Positions 1-7,988 of a stretch of 64,000 nt of DNA are shown here, one piece after another. The position numbers and the translations under genes are program-made. Each line of letters begins with the position of its first letter. Position 1 is the stretch's first letter. The notes under the pieces were generated by a model. It was not told the DNA's origin, ran no database searches, and saw nothing but the letters and a program-made list of their open reading frames with translations. This DNA is from JAJXWB01 sp036796555. Lineage in GTDB: Bacteria; Pseudomonadota; Alphaproteobacteria; Rhizobiales; Beijerinckiaceae. The stretch lies in contig DAIRCS010000003.1 in the NCBI GenBank assembly GCA_036796555.1, positions 1-64,000 on the forward strand. The letters are read 5' to 3'.

Positions 1-299
1 GGCCCAATCATCAGATCGGCGTCATGGGCGGCGACCAGGCGGCCAATACGCTGGTCGAGGTAAAGGCGAACCAGATGCGCCGCACGGGCGAGCCTGTCGA
101 CCAGGCGACGCTCGATCGCGTGCGCGAGGAGACGCTGGCCGCCTACCAGGAGCAGATTTCCGCCTATTATGCGACTTCGGAAATCTGGGACGACGGCATC
201 ATCGATCCCGTCGATACGCGCAATGCGCTCGGTGTCGCTATCTCCGTCTCGCTCAACGCGCCGCTCGGCGAAAAGGGCTACGGCGTGTTCCGGTTCTGA
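1..299 (+). CDS. Acyl-CoA carboxylase beta subunit, C-terminal part (5' cut by window)
   Basis: The frame is open from base 3 and gives 98 residues ending in a stop at 297-299. The visible part begins PNHQIGVMGGDQAA and includes DDGIIDPVDTR and the terminal GYGVFRF, all typical of the C-terminal end of the biotin-dependent carboxyltransferase subunit of methylcrotonyl-CoA, geranyl-CoA or related acyl-CoA carboxylases. The protein transfers the carboxyl group from carboxybiotin to an acyl-CoA. The following acyl-CoA synthetase lies 28 bases downstream, so the two may be co-transcribed, which fits branched-chain acid or isoprenoid acid catabolism. The substrate cannot be decided because the acyl-CoA pocket lies outside the window. 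Confidence 0.9.
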   Translation, partial: PNHQIGVMGGDQAANTLVEVKANQMRRTGEPVDQATLDRVREETLAAYQEQISAYYATSEIWDDGIIDPVDTRNALGVAISVSLNAPLGEKGYGVFRF

Positions 300-327
300 C
301 GGCGCGCTCGCCGAGAAGAGGTTGACG

Positions 328-1833
328 GTGGCTCTGCGATCTTACGGCCTCATCGATGTCCTCCGGCGTAACGCTGCGATATCCGGGCGCCGCGCCGCCT
401 TCATATTCGAAGGTCAAACGATCACGCATGCCGATCATCTCGCGCGCGTCGAGCGCCTCGCGGCTGCGCTTTCAGCCATCGGCGTGAAGCCCGGCGACCG
501 GATCGCGATCATCGCCGACAACAGTCCCGACTTCATTGCGGCCTATGGCGCGGCGGCCTGGCTCGGCGCGATCCTCGTGCCGGTCAACTGGCGGCTCAGC
601 GCGGACGAGATCGCCTGGATCATCGGTGACGCGGCGCCGCTCGTCGTCCTCGCAAGCATCGGGCGGCAGGAAGAGCTGCGCGCCTCCAGGCCTGAATATG
701 CGTCGGTACGGCGCTGGATCGGCATCGGCGCATCCACGCCGCCGTTCGACAACCTTTCGGAATTGATCGAAAGCGCCGGCGCCGCGCCCGCGCCGCAACC
801 GGACGACGGCCCGTTCGTCATCATCCACACGGCGGCCGTCGGCGGACGCCCCCGCGGCGCCCTGCTGACGCAGGCCGGCCTTCTCGCCAATTCCATGCAG
901 GCGATCGCGGCGTGGAATGTCACGCCGGACGACGTCGCCTATCTGCCTCTGCCGCTGTTTCACGTGGCGGGCCTCAACCTGCTGCTCACCGGCCTCCACG
1001 CCGGCGCCTGCGCCGTCGTGGCGCAGAAATTCGAGGCGCGGCAGGCCGCGGCCCAGATCGCCGCGCACCAGGCGACGCTGTTCGTCGAATTCGCGCCCAT
1101 GCTCGGCCAGTTGCTCGACACAGCCGCAGGCGACGCCTCGCTCGCGAGCCTGCGCGTCGTCTCGGGCCTCGATACGCCCGAGACGATCGGCAGGTTCGAG
1201 GCGGCATGCCCCGCCGCGCGCTTCTACGCGGCCTTCGGGCAGACCGAGACCTCGGGCTTCGTCACTATGGCGGCCTGGCGTAATCGGCCGGGATCCGCCG
1301 GCCTGCCGATGTTCATGAACGCGGTTGCGGTGGTGGACGAGAGCGACCGGCCGCTGCCGGCGGGCGAAACCGGCGAGATCGTCGTGCGCGGGCCAGGCGT
1401 GTTCGGGGGCTACTGGAATTTGCCCGACGATACTGCGAGCACGTTCCGCAACGGCTGGCACCATACCGGCGACACCGGCGCCTTCGACGCCGACGGCTAT
1501 CTCTTCTACAAGGGACGCAGCGCCGCCAAGGAACTGATCAAGCCCGGCGGCGAGAATGTCTATCCGGCCGAAGTCGAGGCGGCGCTGAAGGCCCATCCCG
1601 CGGTCGAGGAGGCGATCGTCTTCGGCGTGGCCGACAAGGACTGGGGCGAGGCGGTCAAGGCCGTCTGCGCGCTGCACGCCGGCGCCCGCGCGACGCCGGA
1701 CGAGATCGTCGCCTTTGTCGCCGGCCGCATCGCGCGCTACAAGCGGCCGAAGCATCTCGTGTTGGCGGACGCGCTGCCGCGCAAGCCGGACGGGACGCCG
1801 GACCGGGCGAAGGTGAAAATCGACTTCGCTTGA
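328..1833 (+). CDS. AMP-dependent acyl-CoA synthetase family protein with degenerate P-loop
   Basis: This 501-residue protein has the ANL (acyl-CoA synthetase) fold, with FGQTETSGF as motif A5 and HTGDTGAFDADGY and KPGGENVYPAEVE in the hinge and C-terminal region. GTG at 328 is chosen because GAAGAGG lies 7 bases upstream; the open frame runs further up but overlaps the carboxylase gene. Two things are unusual. The phosphate-binding loop, normally TSGTTGxPKG, reads HTAAVGGRPRGALLT at about residues 167-181. The C-terminal region that normally carries the adenylation lysine in a TGK context reads PDGTPDRAKV. It probably belongs to a divergent subfamily of acyl-CoA ligases, active with altered loop residues or acting only in the thioesterification half. 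It sits between the carboxylase and a convergent enoyl-CoA hydratase gene. Confidence 0.85.
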   Translation: MALRSYGLIDVLRRNAAISGRRAAFIFEGQTITHADHLARVERLAAALSAIGVKPGDRIAIIADNSPDFIAAYGAAAWLGAILVPVNWRLSADEIAWIIGDAAPLVVLASIGRQEELRASRPEYASVRRWIGIGASTPPFDNLSELIESAGAAPAPQPDDGPFVIIHTAAVGGRPRGALLTQAGLLANSMQAIAAWNVTPDDVAYLPLPLFHVAGLNLLLTGLHAGACAVVAQKFEARQAAAQIAAHQATLFVEFAPMLGQLLDTAAGDASLASLRVVSGLDTPETIGRFEAACPAARFYAAFGQTETSGFVTMAAWRNRPGSAGLPMFMNAVAVVDESDRPLPAGETGEIVVRGPGVFGGYWNLPDDTASTFRNGWHHTGDTGAFDADGYLFYKGRSAAKELIKPGGENVYPAEVEAALKAHPAVEEAIVFGVADKDWGEAVKAVCALHAGARATPDEIVAFVAGRIARYKRPKHLVLADALPRKPDGTPDRAKVKIDFA

Positions 1834-1836
1834 GCC

Positions 1837-2649
1837 TCAGGCGAAGCGCGGCGCGCGTTTTTCGCGGAAGGCCTGTACGCCCTCGGTCGAATCCGGGCCG
1901 CCGAGCAGCGGCGCCTGGATATCGCGCTCCAGCAATATGTGTTCCGCCAGCGCCATTTTCGGCGCAGCGTCGACAAGCCGCCGCGTACCCTGCACGGCTC
2001 TTTGCGGTCCGGCGGCGAGCCTGTGCGCGATCGCTTCCGCCTCCGCCATGAAGGACGCATCGTCGATCACCCGGTAGACGAGGCCCCAGCGGTCGGCGTC
2101 CGCGGCGCTGATCGCGTCGCCGAGCAGGCTCGCGCCCAGCGTCTTGGCCCGCCCGGCAAGACGCGACATCAGCCAGGTCGCCGCGACATCGGGCGCGAGG
2201 CCGAGCTTCGGCACGAAGGTCAGCACCAGCCGCGCTGATGCGGCCATCAGCACCACATCGCCCGCAAGCGCCAGGCCGACGCCGCCGCCCGCGGCGACGC
2301 CGTTAATCGCGCAGACGACCGGCATGGGCGCCTCGTTCAGCGCGCGCACGGTTGAAATCACCTTCTCAAACAGCGCACGGTTGAGGATTTCGCGCTGCGC
2401 CTCGGAGAGGCCGGAAGGGAAATTGAGGCCGCCGACGAGATCCGCGCCGGAGCAGAAGGCGCGGCCCGCGCCCGTCAGCAGCAGCGCCCGTGCGCCAGCC
2501 GTGCACGCGTCCGCCACCGCCAGCGGGATTTCGTGGAACATGGCGTCGTTCAATGCGTTCAGCGTTTCCGGCCGGTTCAGCGTCAGCCGCGCGACGCGAT
2601 CCTCAATGACGAGACTGATGGCCTGATAGGTTTGAGCGGCCTCGGACAT
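1837..2649 (-). CDS. Enoyl-CoA hydratase/isomerase family protein (PaaG-like)
   Basis: A 270-residue crotonase-fold protein. The oxyanion-hole elements are GAGRAFCSGADL (about residues 68-79) and GVAAGGGVGLALAGD. The active-site segment KLGLAPDVAATW keeps the aspartate found in PaaG-type isomerases (GLxPDxGGTW), but the two glycines after it are alanines. This favours a PaaG-like isomerase or hydratase over a classical hydratase with two glutamates. The ATG at 2649 is chosen because GGGAG lies 7 bases upstream. It converges on the synthetase gene (3-base gap) and is divergent from the MaoC gene, suggesting a shared promoter region at 2650-2875. Confidence 0.88.
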   Translation of the reverse strand: MSEAAQTYQAISLVIEDRVARLTLNRPETLNALNDAMFHEIPLAVADACTAGARALLLTGAGRAFCSGADLVGGLNFPSGLSEAQREILNRALFEKVISTVRALNEAPMPVVCAINGVAAGGGVGLALAGDVVLMAASARLVLTFVPKLGLAPDVAATWLMSRLAGRAKTLGASLLGDAISAADADRWGLVYRVIDDASFMAEAEAIAHRLAAGPQRAVQGTRRLVDAAPKMALAEHILLERDIQAPLLGGPDSTEGVQAFREKRAPRFA

Positions 2650-2776
2650 TGTCTGCTCCCATTGAAGATCGACGTAGCGGCTGAAGACGCCCATTTATTT
2701 AGTGAAGCGGCCTCATTTGTTGGTTGTCAAGGCGACAGCGGTTCGATTGCTGTCTCTTGCGTTGCAACAAAATAGG

Positions 2777-2798
2777 GATGCATTTGCCGAGTTGCATC
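2777..2798. promoter_or_regulatory. Inverted repeat in divergent promoter region
   Basis: GATGCA and TGCATC form perfect 6-base arms around a 10-base spacer, between the divergent enoyl-CoA hydratase and MaoC genes. It could be a regulator half-site pair. No regulator gene is adjacent, so the call is weak. Confidence 0.3.
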
Positions 2799-2875
2799 GA
2801 CAATGAATTATGCTCAGTATCCGCGAGGCGTTGCGTCGTGCGGCCGTTGCAACGCCTCGAAAGATCGGGTTTGGC

Positions 2876-3322
2876 ATGGGATATCATTTCGAGGATTTTG
2901 AGATCGGCAAGACCTATGTCTCGCCGCGTCGAACCGTCATCGACGCGGACATCATGCTGTTCGCTGGCCTGACGGGCGACTTCAATCCCATCCATACCGA
3001 CGATATCTATGCGTCTGGGACAAACTTCGGTCAACGCATCGCGCATGGACCGATGCTGGTAGGCATGGCCTTCGGTCTCGCGTCGCGCACAGGCATGTTC
3101 GATGGAACCGTGCTCGGGCTTCTCGAAATCGGCTGGACGTTTCAGGGGGCGGTGAAACCGGGCGACACCGTGCATGTACGCGCCGAGGTTCTGGGAAAGC
3201 GACCGACGGCCAAGCCGGATCGCGGGGTAGTGCATCTGCAGCTCGACGTCCTCAACCAGACGGACAAGCTCGTCCAGAGAGGCAAGGCGTCGGTAATGTT
3301 CAAATGCAGGCCGCCGGGCTGA
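2876..3322 (+). CDS. MaoC family dehydratase
   Basis: A hot-dog fold (R)-specific enoyl-CoA hydratase-like protein. From the ATG at 2876 it has 148 residues, the usual length for a single-domain MaoC protein, and begins MGYHFEDFEIGKTY, where family similarity starts. An in-frame ATG at 2810 would add 22 residues unlike the family. The catalytic motif GDFNPIHTDD (Asp35 and His40) is intact, followed by FGQRIAHGPM. It would hydrate or dehydrate an acyl-CoA produced by the acyl-CoA synthetase encoded 18 bases downstream. The ribosome site is weak (GGG about 9 bases upstream), so the start is less certain than the family. Confidence 0.85.
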   Translation: MGYHFEDFEIGKTYVSPRRTVIDADIMLFAGLTGDFNPIHTDDIYASGTNFGQRIAHGPMLVGMAFGLASRTGMFDGTVLGLLEIGWTFQGAVKPGDTVHVRAEVLGKRPTAKPDRGVVHLQLDVLNQTDKLVQRGKASVMFKCRPPG

Positions 3323-3340
3323 CCGCGGCTGGAGGAGGCG

Positions 3341-4858
3341 ATGACGAACGGCGACAGCACACATCCGACAATTCGATCGGGCAGACTCACAGTATATGAA
3401 TTGTTCAGATCCCGCGCGCGGCGCGATCCCGATGCGCTGGCGATCGAATGTGGCGACAGGCGCACGAGTTACGCCGAACTCGACCGGCGCGTCCGGCGTC
3501 TTGCCGGCGGATTGCTACGTCGCGGTCTGCAACGCGGGGATCGCATCGCCATCGTCTCGGAAAACCGGCCCGAATATATCGAACTGCAATTGGCCGCCGC
3601 GCTGATCGGCGCGATCGTCGCGTGCCAGAACTGGCGGCTTTCGCAGGCGGAACTGCGCCATTGCATTGCGCTGGTCACGCCGAAACTCGTTGTCGCGTCC
3701 GCCCGTCACCACGATGCGACGAGGGCTGCGTGCGAATTGCCGATCGAGAATATGGACACGAGATGGGACACGTTGTTCGCCGATCCTGCGGAGGCCGATG
3801 AGAACATCGACCCCGAGGACGGACTCGTCATCCTGTATACGAGCGGCACGACCGGAATGCCGAAGGGCGCGCTGATCAGCCATCGCGCGGAGATCGCGCG
3901 GATGACGGCGCTGCGCATGGATCTCGGCGTCCGCGAGAACGACGGCTTCGTCGCCTGGGCCCCCCTGTTTCATATGGGTTCGACAGACCAGTCGCTGGCC
4001 GCGTTGATGTCCGGCGCGCCCGTGGTCGTCATCGACGGCCTGGATGCGCAGCGCATCGTCAAGGCGATGGTCGACCACAAGCTTGGCTGGTTGCTTCTGA
4101 TGCCCGGTTCGATCGAACCTGTCGTCGACATTCTGCGCTCGACCGGCGCGCGACCGCGCGGCGTCCGGGCGATCGGCGCCATGGCCGATCTCGTGCCGAC
4201 CGCGCTCATCGCCGAACTCACCCGCCTCTCGGGCTCGCCATATCTCAACAGTTTCGGCTCGACGGAAACCGGCCTGCCGCCGTGCAGCAACGCCCTCATC
4301 CCGCCCGGCGAGACGCCGTCGTCCCTGTCGAAACGGCAGAGCGCGCTTTGCGACATCAAGCTCGTGGACGAGGACGGCGCCGAAGTCGCCCTGGGCGAGC
4401 CCGGAGAAATGGCCATTCGCGGACCGACCGTCTTCAGCGGCTACTGGCAGGCGGAAGAAACCAATCGCCGCGACTTCGCCGGCGGCTATTTCCGCATGGG
4501 CGACCTGTTCCGCCGCAACGCGGACGGAACCTATGATTTCATTGATCGCGCGAAATACATGATCAAGTCCGGCGGTGAAAATATCTATCCCGCCGAAATC
4601 GAACGTGTACTGCTGTCGGACCCGCGCATCGCCGACGCCGTCGTAGTGCGCCGCCGCGACGATACATGGGGCGAGGTGCCCGTCGCCTTCGTCGCCGGCA
4701 AGGCGCCCGGCCTCACCAATGCGGATATCGATGCGCTCTGCCGCGCGCATCTGGCAAGCTACAAGCGCCCCAAGGCCGTGCGCTTCATCGCCTTCGAGGA
4801 TTTTCCGCGCAGCACGACGGGCAAGATCCAGCGCCATGAGATGGAAAAATGGCTGTAA
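3341..4858 (+). CDS. AMP-dependent acyl-CoA synthetase/ligase
   Basis: A 505-residue ANL-family ligase with all core motifs: YTSGTTGMPKG (about residues 165-175), FGSTETGLPP, RMGDLFRRNADGTYDFIDR with KSGGENIYPAEIE, and TTGKIQRHEM holding the adenylation lysine near residue 493. It activates a carboxylic acid to its CoA thioester with ATP. GGAGGAGGCG just before the ATG is a strong ribosome site. Co-directional with the MaoC gene, so the pair probably activates and then hydrates an unsaturated or aromatic acid. The acid cannot be inferred. Confidence 0.9.
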   Translation: MTNGDSTHPTIRSGRLTVYELFRSRARRDPDALAIECGDRRTSYAELDRRVRRLAGGLLRRGLQRGDRIAIVSENRPEYIELQLAAALIGAIVACQNWRLSQAELRHCIALVTPKLVVASARHHDATRAACELPIENMDTRWDTLFADPAEADENIDPEDGLVILYTSGTTGMPKGALISHRAEIARMTALRMDLGVRENDGFVAWAPLFHMGSTDQSLAALMSGAPVVVIDGLDAQRIVKAMVDHKLGWLLLMPGSIEPVVDILRSTGARPRGVRAIGAMADLVPTALIAELTRLSGSPYLNSFGSTETGLPPCSNALIPPGETPSSLSKRQSALCDIKLVDEDGAEVALGEPGEMAIRGPTVFSGYWQAEETNRRDFAGGYFRMGDLFRRNADGTYDFIDRAKYMIKSGGENIYPAEIERVLLSDPRIADAVVVRRRDDTWGEVPVAFVAGKAPGLTNADIDALCRAHLASYKRPKAVRFIAFEDFPRSTTGKIQRHEMEKWL

Positions 4859-5221
4859 CCGGAACGATATCGAAGTGAGCGCCGTGCAACAGCCAGCCGT
4901 CGTCCGGCAGGATTTCACCGCGCATTACGCCTACTTTGCCGTTTCCGAGATCGGGCGATGACCGCGGCCAGTCGCCGCAACGTTGTCCGGCCGTCCGTCA
5001 TTCTACGGGTAGCGCTCGAGGCGCGCCGCGCGCAAGGGCGTGGATAATTACCGAGCCTCTACAGCGCCCGGCGTGACAATTGTCGTGGAGGACTCGAATC
5101 CATCGACCGCCTCGCATCTTACGGCGGTCGCCCTTGCGTTCGAAGACGTCCCCGAATTTTGGCGATCATTGACGTTCGTCGACGCTTCGCCTCTGGTCGC
5201 GATCATTCCGCCGAAGCAGCG
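4859..5221. other. Intergenic region with no clear gene
   Basis: About 360 bases between convergent genes. A 61-codon open frame at 5040-5225 on the plus strand has no recognisable family, no good ribosome site, and overlaps the end of the ABC ATPase gene. No convincing terminator hairpin with a T-run was found. Confidence 0.4.
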
Positions 5222-6019
5222 CTAGTGCAGACCGAACTCCCGCATGAGCGCTTCGCGATGACGTGTGAAGGTCGCGGAATTGCGGTCGCGCGGACGGGGC
5301 AGGCCGATATCGAGAAGTTGAGGCGCCCTGTGCTTCTCTCTCGGTAGAACCAGCACCCGGTCGGCCAGGTACACCGCCTCTTCCAAATCATGCGTCACGA
5401 GAATCATAGTCACTTTCTCTTCACGCCAGATGCGGATCAACTCGTTTTGCATAGTGATCCTGATCATGGCGTCGAGGGCGCCGAACGGCTCGTCCAGCAA
5501 AAGGATTTCCGGCCGCACCGCCAGCGCGCGGGCGATGCCTACGCGCTGGGCCATGCCGCCGGACAATTGGCGCGGATAAGCCCCGGCGAAGTCGGCGAGC
5601 CCCACCAAAGAAAGATAGCGCCGCGCCTGCGCCTGCGCCTCCTTGCGCCCGCCCAGGCGCAATTCCAGTCCAAAGGCGACGTTGTCCAGCACGCTCACCC
5701 ATGGAAGCAGGCGCGGTTCCTGAAAGATCATCGCCCGCTCGGCTCCGACGCCGCTCACGTGGCGTCCGCTCACCTTGATCTCGCCGGCTTCCGCCGTCTC
5801 CAGCCCGGCGAGGATACGCAGCAGCGTCGTCTTGCCAGAGCCGCTGGCGCCGACGATGGCGAGGCTCTCTCCTGCGCCAATCGCAACATCCAGGTTGTGG
5901 AGCACAGGGAAGTCACGGCCGGCGATGCGAAAGGACTTGGAAAGGCGCTTGACCGAGACCTCCCCTCGCAGGGCGACGGGAGGAGGAAAGGAAGTTGCGA
6001 GTGGTTCAACGGCTGTCAT
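5222..6019 (-). CDS. ABC transporter ATP-binding protein, nitrate/sulfonate/taurine type
   Basis: A 265-residue ATPase of the SsuB/TauB/NrtD group. Walker A is GASGSGKTTL (residues 57-66), the Q-loop is FQEPRLLPW, the ABC signature is LSGGMAQR, Walker B is ILLLDEPFGALD, and the switch histidine is in LVTHDLEEAV. ATG at 6019 is chosen because GAGG lies 6 bases upstream; the upstream in-frame extension lies inside the binding-protein gene. It is the last gene of a four-gene minus-strand operon, only 7 bases after the binding-protein stop. It energises uptake through the permease at 7121-7963. Confidence 0.92.
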   Translation of the reverse strand: MTAVEPLATSFPPPVALRGEVSVKRLSKSFRIAGRDFPVLHNLDVAIGAGESLAIVGASGSGKTTLLRILAGLETAEAGEIKVSGRHVSGVGAERAMIFQEPRLLPWVSVLDNVAFGLELRLGGRKEAQAQARRYLSLVGLADFAGAYPRQLSGGMAQRVGIARALAVRPEILLLDEPFGALDAMIRITMQNELIRIWREEKVTMILVTHDLEEAVYLADRVLVLPREKHRAPQLLDIGLPRPRDRNSATFTRHREALMREFGLH

Positions 6020-6026
6020 CGAAACC

Positions 6027-7049
6027 TCAGCTCTTTGGCTTCGCCTGGTCAGGGCGGAAGATGATCCTGGACGCGTCGATCTTGCCAGCCGGCAAAGTGC
6101 CTTCGCGCGAGAGCGCATCCACCCAGAAACTCACGTCGTGATCCGTGATCGGGGCGCCCGGCTTGAGACCGAAGCCGAGCCAGTATTTCGCGAGGCTGCC
6201 GTCCTCGCCCCGCTTGGCGAGAAGCTGACCGATCAACTTGCGAGCCTCTTCCGGATTCTTGAGCGACCAGTCGGCGGCGCGGACCGCGCCCTCGACGAAG
6301 TAGCGAGCGGCTTTCGGATGCTTGTTGACGAAATCGCGTCGGAAGACGACGAAGCCGCCGGCAAGCTCTCCCAGCACTTCCGTATCGGTGAAGATCGGCC
6401 GCACGCCGCCATCGGCTTCGATCTGACCGCCGAAGGTCGCCTGCCAATAGCCCACGCCGGCGACATCCACCTGCTTTGCGCGCAGTGTCTGTTCGAGCTG
6501 CGGGCCAGGCACCACGACGAGCTTGACCGATTTCGGCGGAAGCCCCTTCTGATGCAGCGCCTCGCGGATCGTGTAGTCCAGATGCGCGCCGAGCGTGTTG
6601 ACCGAGACGGTCTTGCCCTTCAGATCCTCGATTGTCTTGATCGGGCTGTCGTTCAGCACGTAGAAGATACTTTCCACGCCCTTCTTGATCCCGTTGGACG
6701 GGTAGGCGATGAGAAAATCATTGCCGTTGGCGATGGAGTTCAGCACCGCCGAGGTCGCGGCCGAAGCGAGATCGACGCTGCCTCCGGCCAGCGCGAACAA
6801 GGTCTCGGGACCGCCGCCGGCAAATCCCTTGTTTTCCAGCTTGATGCCGTAGGGCTCGTAATAGCCCAGCGCGTCGGCCAATTCATGCGGGCTGACGCTG
6901 CCTCGATTTGGCAGATGGCGGAAGGTATAGGGGTCGGACGTGTCCGGAGGAGAAGTGGAGGTCTGTGCGAGAGCGGATGCAAGCCCCGAGACCGCGAAGC
7001 CCGCGGCCAGAAGCGCCACTGCGCCAAGATTGCGGAAGGAAAAAGCCAT
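6027..7049 (-). CDS. ABC transporter substrate-binding protein, sulfonate/taurine (SsuA-like) family
   Basis: A 340-residue periplasmic protein. It starts MAFSFRNLGAVALLAAG and has a Sec signal peptide ending near ASALAQ (about residue 27). The body has the NMT1/SsuA pattern: YEPYGIKLE, GGSVDLASAATSA, the segment IEDLKGKTVSVNTLG, and VDVAGVGYW. AAAGG lies about 8 bases before the ATG at 7049. It captures the substrate for the adjacent permease and ATPase. The monooxygenase at the head of the operon makes an organosulfur or similar FMNH2-oxidised compound the likely ligand, by inference only. Confidence 0.9.
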   Translation of the reverse strand: MAFSFRNLGAVALLAAGFAVSGLASALAQTSTSPPDTSDPYTFRHLPNRGSVSPHELADALGYYEPYGIKLENKGFAGGGPETLFALAGGSVDLASAATSAVLNSIANGNDFLIAYPSNGIKKGVESIFYVLNDSPIKTIEDLKGKTVSVNTLGAHLDYTIREALHQKGLPPKSVKLVVVPGPQLEQTLRAKQVDVAGVGYWQATFGGQIEADGGVRPIFTDTEVLGELAGGFVVFRRDFVNKHPKAARYFVEGAVRAADWSLKNPEEARKLIGQLLAKRGEDGSLAKYWLGFGLKPGAPITDHDVSFWVDALSREGTLPAGKIDASRIIFRPDQAKPKS

Positions 7050-7120
7050 GACGGCGCCTTTCTGCGAGATGATTTTCAGGGAGAGAGGAAGAGGGCTGGA
7101 CGAGATCGGGACGAATCCGA

Positions 7121-7963
7121 TCAGGCGGAGGCGTCGCTCCACCGACACAGGAACCGCTGCAGCAGAAGGATGCTGTAATTCGCGATGAGCCCCAGCGCCG
7201 CGAGCAGGAAGATGGCTGAGAACATCAGCGGGATCTGGAAATTGAACTGGGCGTTCATCACCTGGAAGCCGAGACCCTGGTTCGCGCCGACCATCTCGGA
7301 GGCGATCAGCATCAGCAGCGCCATGGTGGCCGACAGACGCAGGCCGACGAAAATGGAGATCAATGCGCCGGGCAGAACCACCCGGCGGAATATCTGCAGG
7401 CGCGAGGCGCCGTAGACGCGCGCCATCTCTATCAGCTTTGCATCGACCTCCTTCACGCCGCCGATGGTCGAGAGCAGAAGCGGGAAGATCGTGGCCCAGA
7501 AGATGACGAACACCTTGGACAATTCGCCGAGCCCCAGCAGCAGAATGAACACCGGATAGAGCGCCAGCGCCGAGGTCTGCCGAAAGAGCTGCAGGATGGG
7601 ATCCAGCGCGCGCTCCACCGCCCTGATCTGTCCCATGAAGAGACCCAGTGGAATCGCCACGACCACGGCGACGGCGAAGGCCAGACCCGAACGCTGCAGG
7701 CTGATATCGATATCCGCCAGCAACGCGCCCTGCGTTATGCCGAGCCAGAACGCCTCGGCTATCTTGTCGAGCGGCGGGAACACGGAGGCGTTCACCCATT
7801 GGTTGACGCTGGCGATCTGCCACAACAGCAGGAAGCCGACGAACAGCCCGTAACGGGACAGGAAGCGCGCGCCGCCGTCCAGGACCAACCTCAACAGCTT
7901 CTTGCCGCCGGCCTCGCTGTCCCGATCGAGGACGCCGACGCTTTCCACATTCTGAAAGCTCAC
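7121..7963 (-). CDS. ABC transporter permease, nitrate/sulfonate/taurine type
   Basis: A 280-residue integral membrane protein of the binding-protein-dependent permease family. After a short cytoplasmic N-terminus, hydrophobic segments begin with YGLFVGFLLLWQIA. The cytoplasmic EAA loop reads EMARVYGASRLQIFRRVVLPGA, with the conserved glycine, and contacts the ATPase. The start is GTG at 7963, with AGGAGA 6 bases upstream; a longer open frame runs back into the monooxygenase gene and is ignored. It lies 25 bases after the monooxygenase stop and 71 bases before the binding-protein gene, within one operon. Confidence 0.9.
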   Translation of the reverse strand: MSFQNVESVGVLDRDSEAGGKKLLRLVLDGGARFLSRYGLFVGFLLLWQIASVNQWVNASVFPPLDKIAEAFWLGITQGALLADIDISLQRSGLAFAVAVVVAIPLGLFMGQIRAVERALDPILQLFRQTSALALYPVFILLLGLGELSKVFVIFWATIFPLLLSTIGGVKEVDAKLIEMARVYGASRLQIFRRVVLPGALISIFVGLRLSATMALLMLIASEMVGANQGLGFQVMNAQFNFQIPLMFSAIFLLAALGLIANYSILLLQRFLCRWSDASA

Positions 7964-7988
7964 TTGGCTCTCCTGGCTTCGAGGAAGT

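Noticed and set aside
472..1755. 427-codon minus-strand frame opposite the first acyl-CoA synthetase
   Set aside because: No family similarity, composition of a shadow frame; the plus strand has clear synthetase motifs.
5040..5225. 61-codon plus-strand frame
   Set aside because: No recognised family, no ribosome site and overlaps the ABC ATPase gene.
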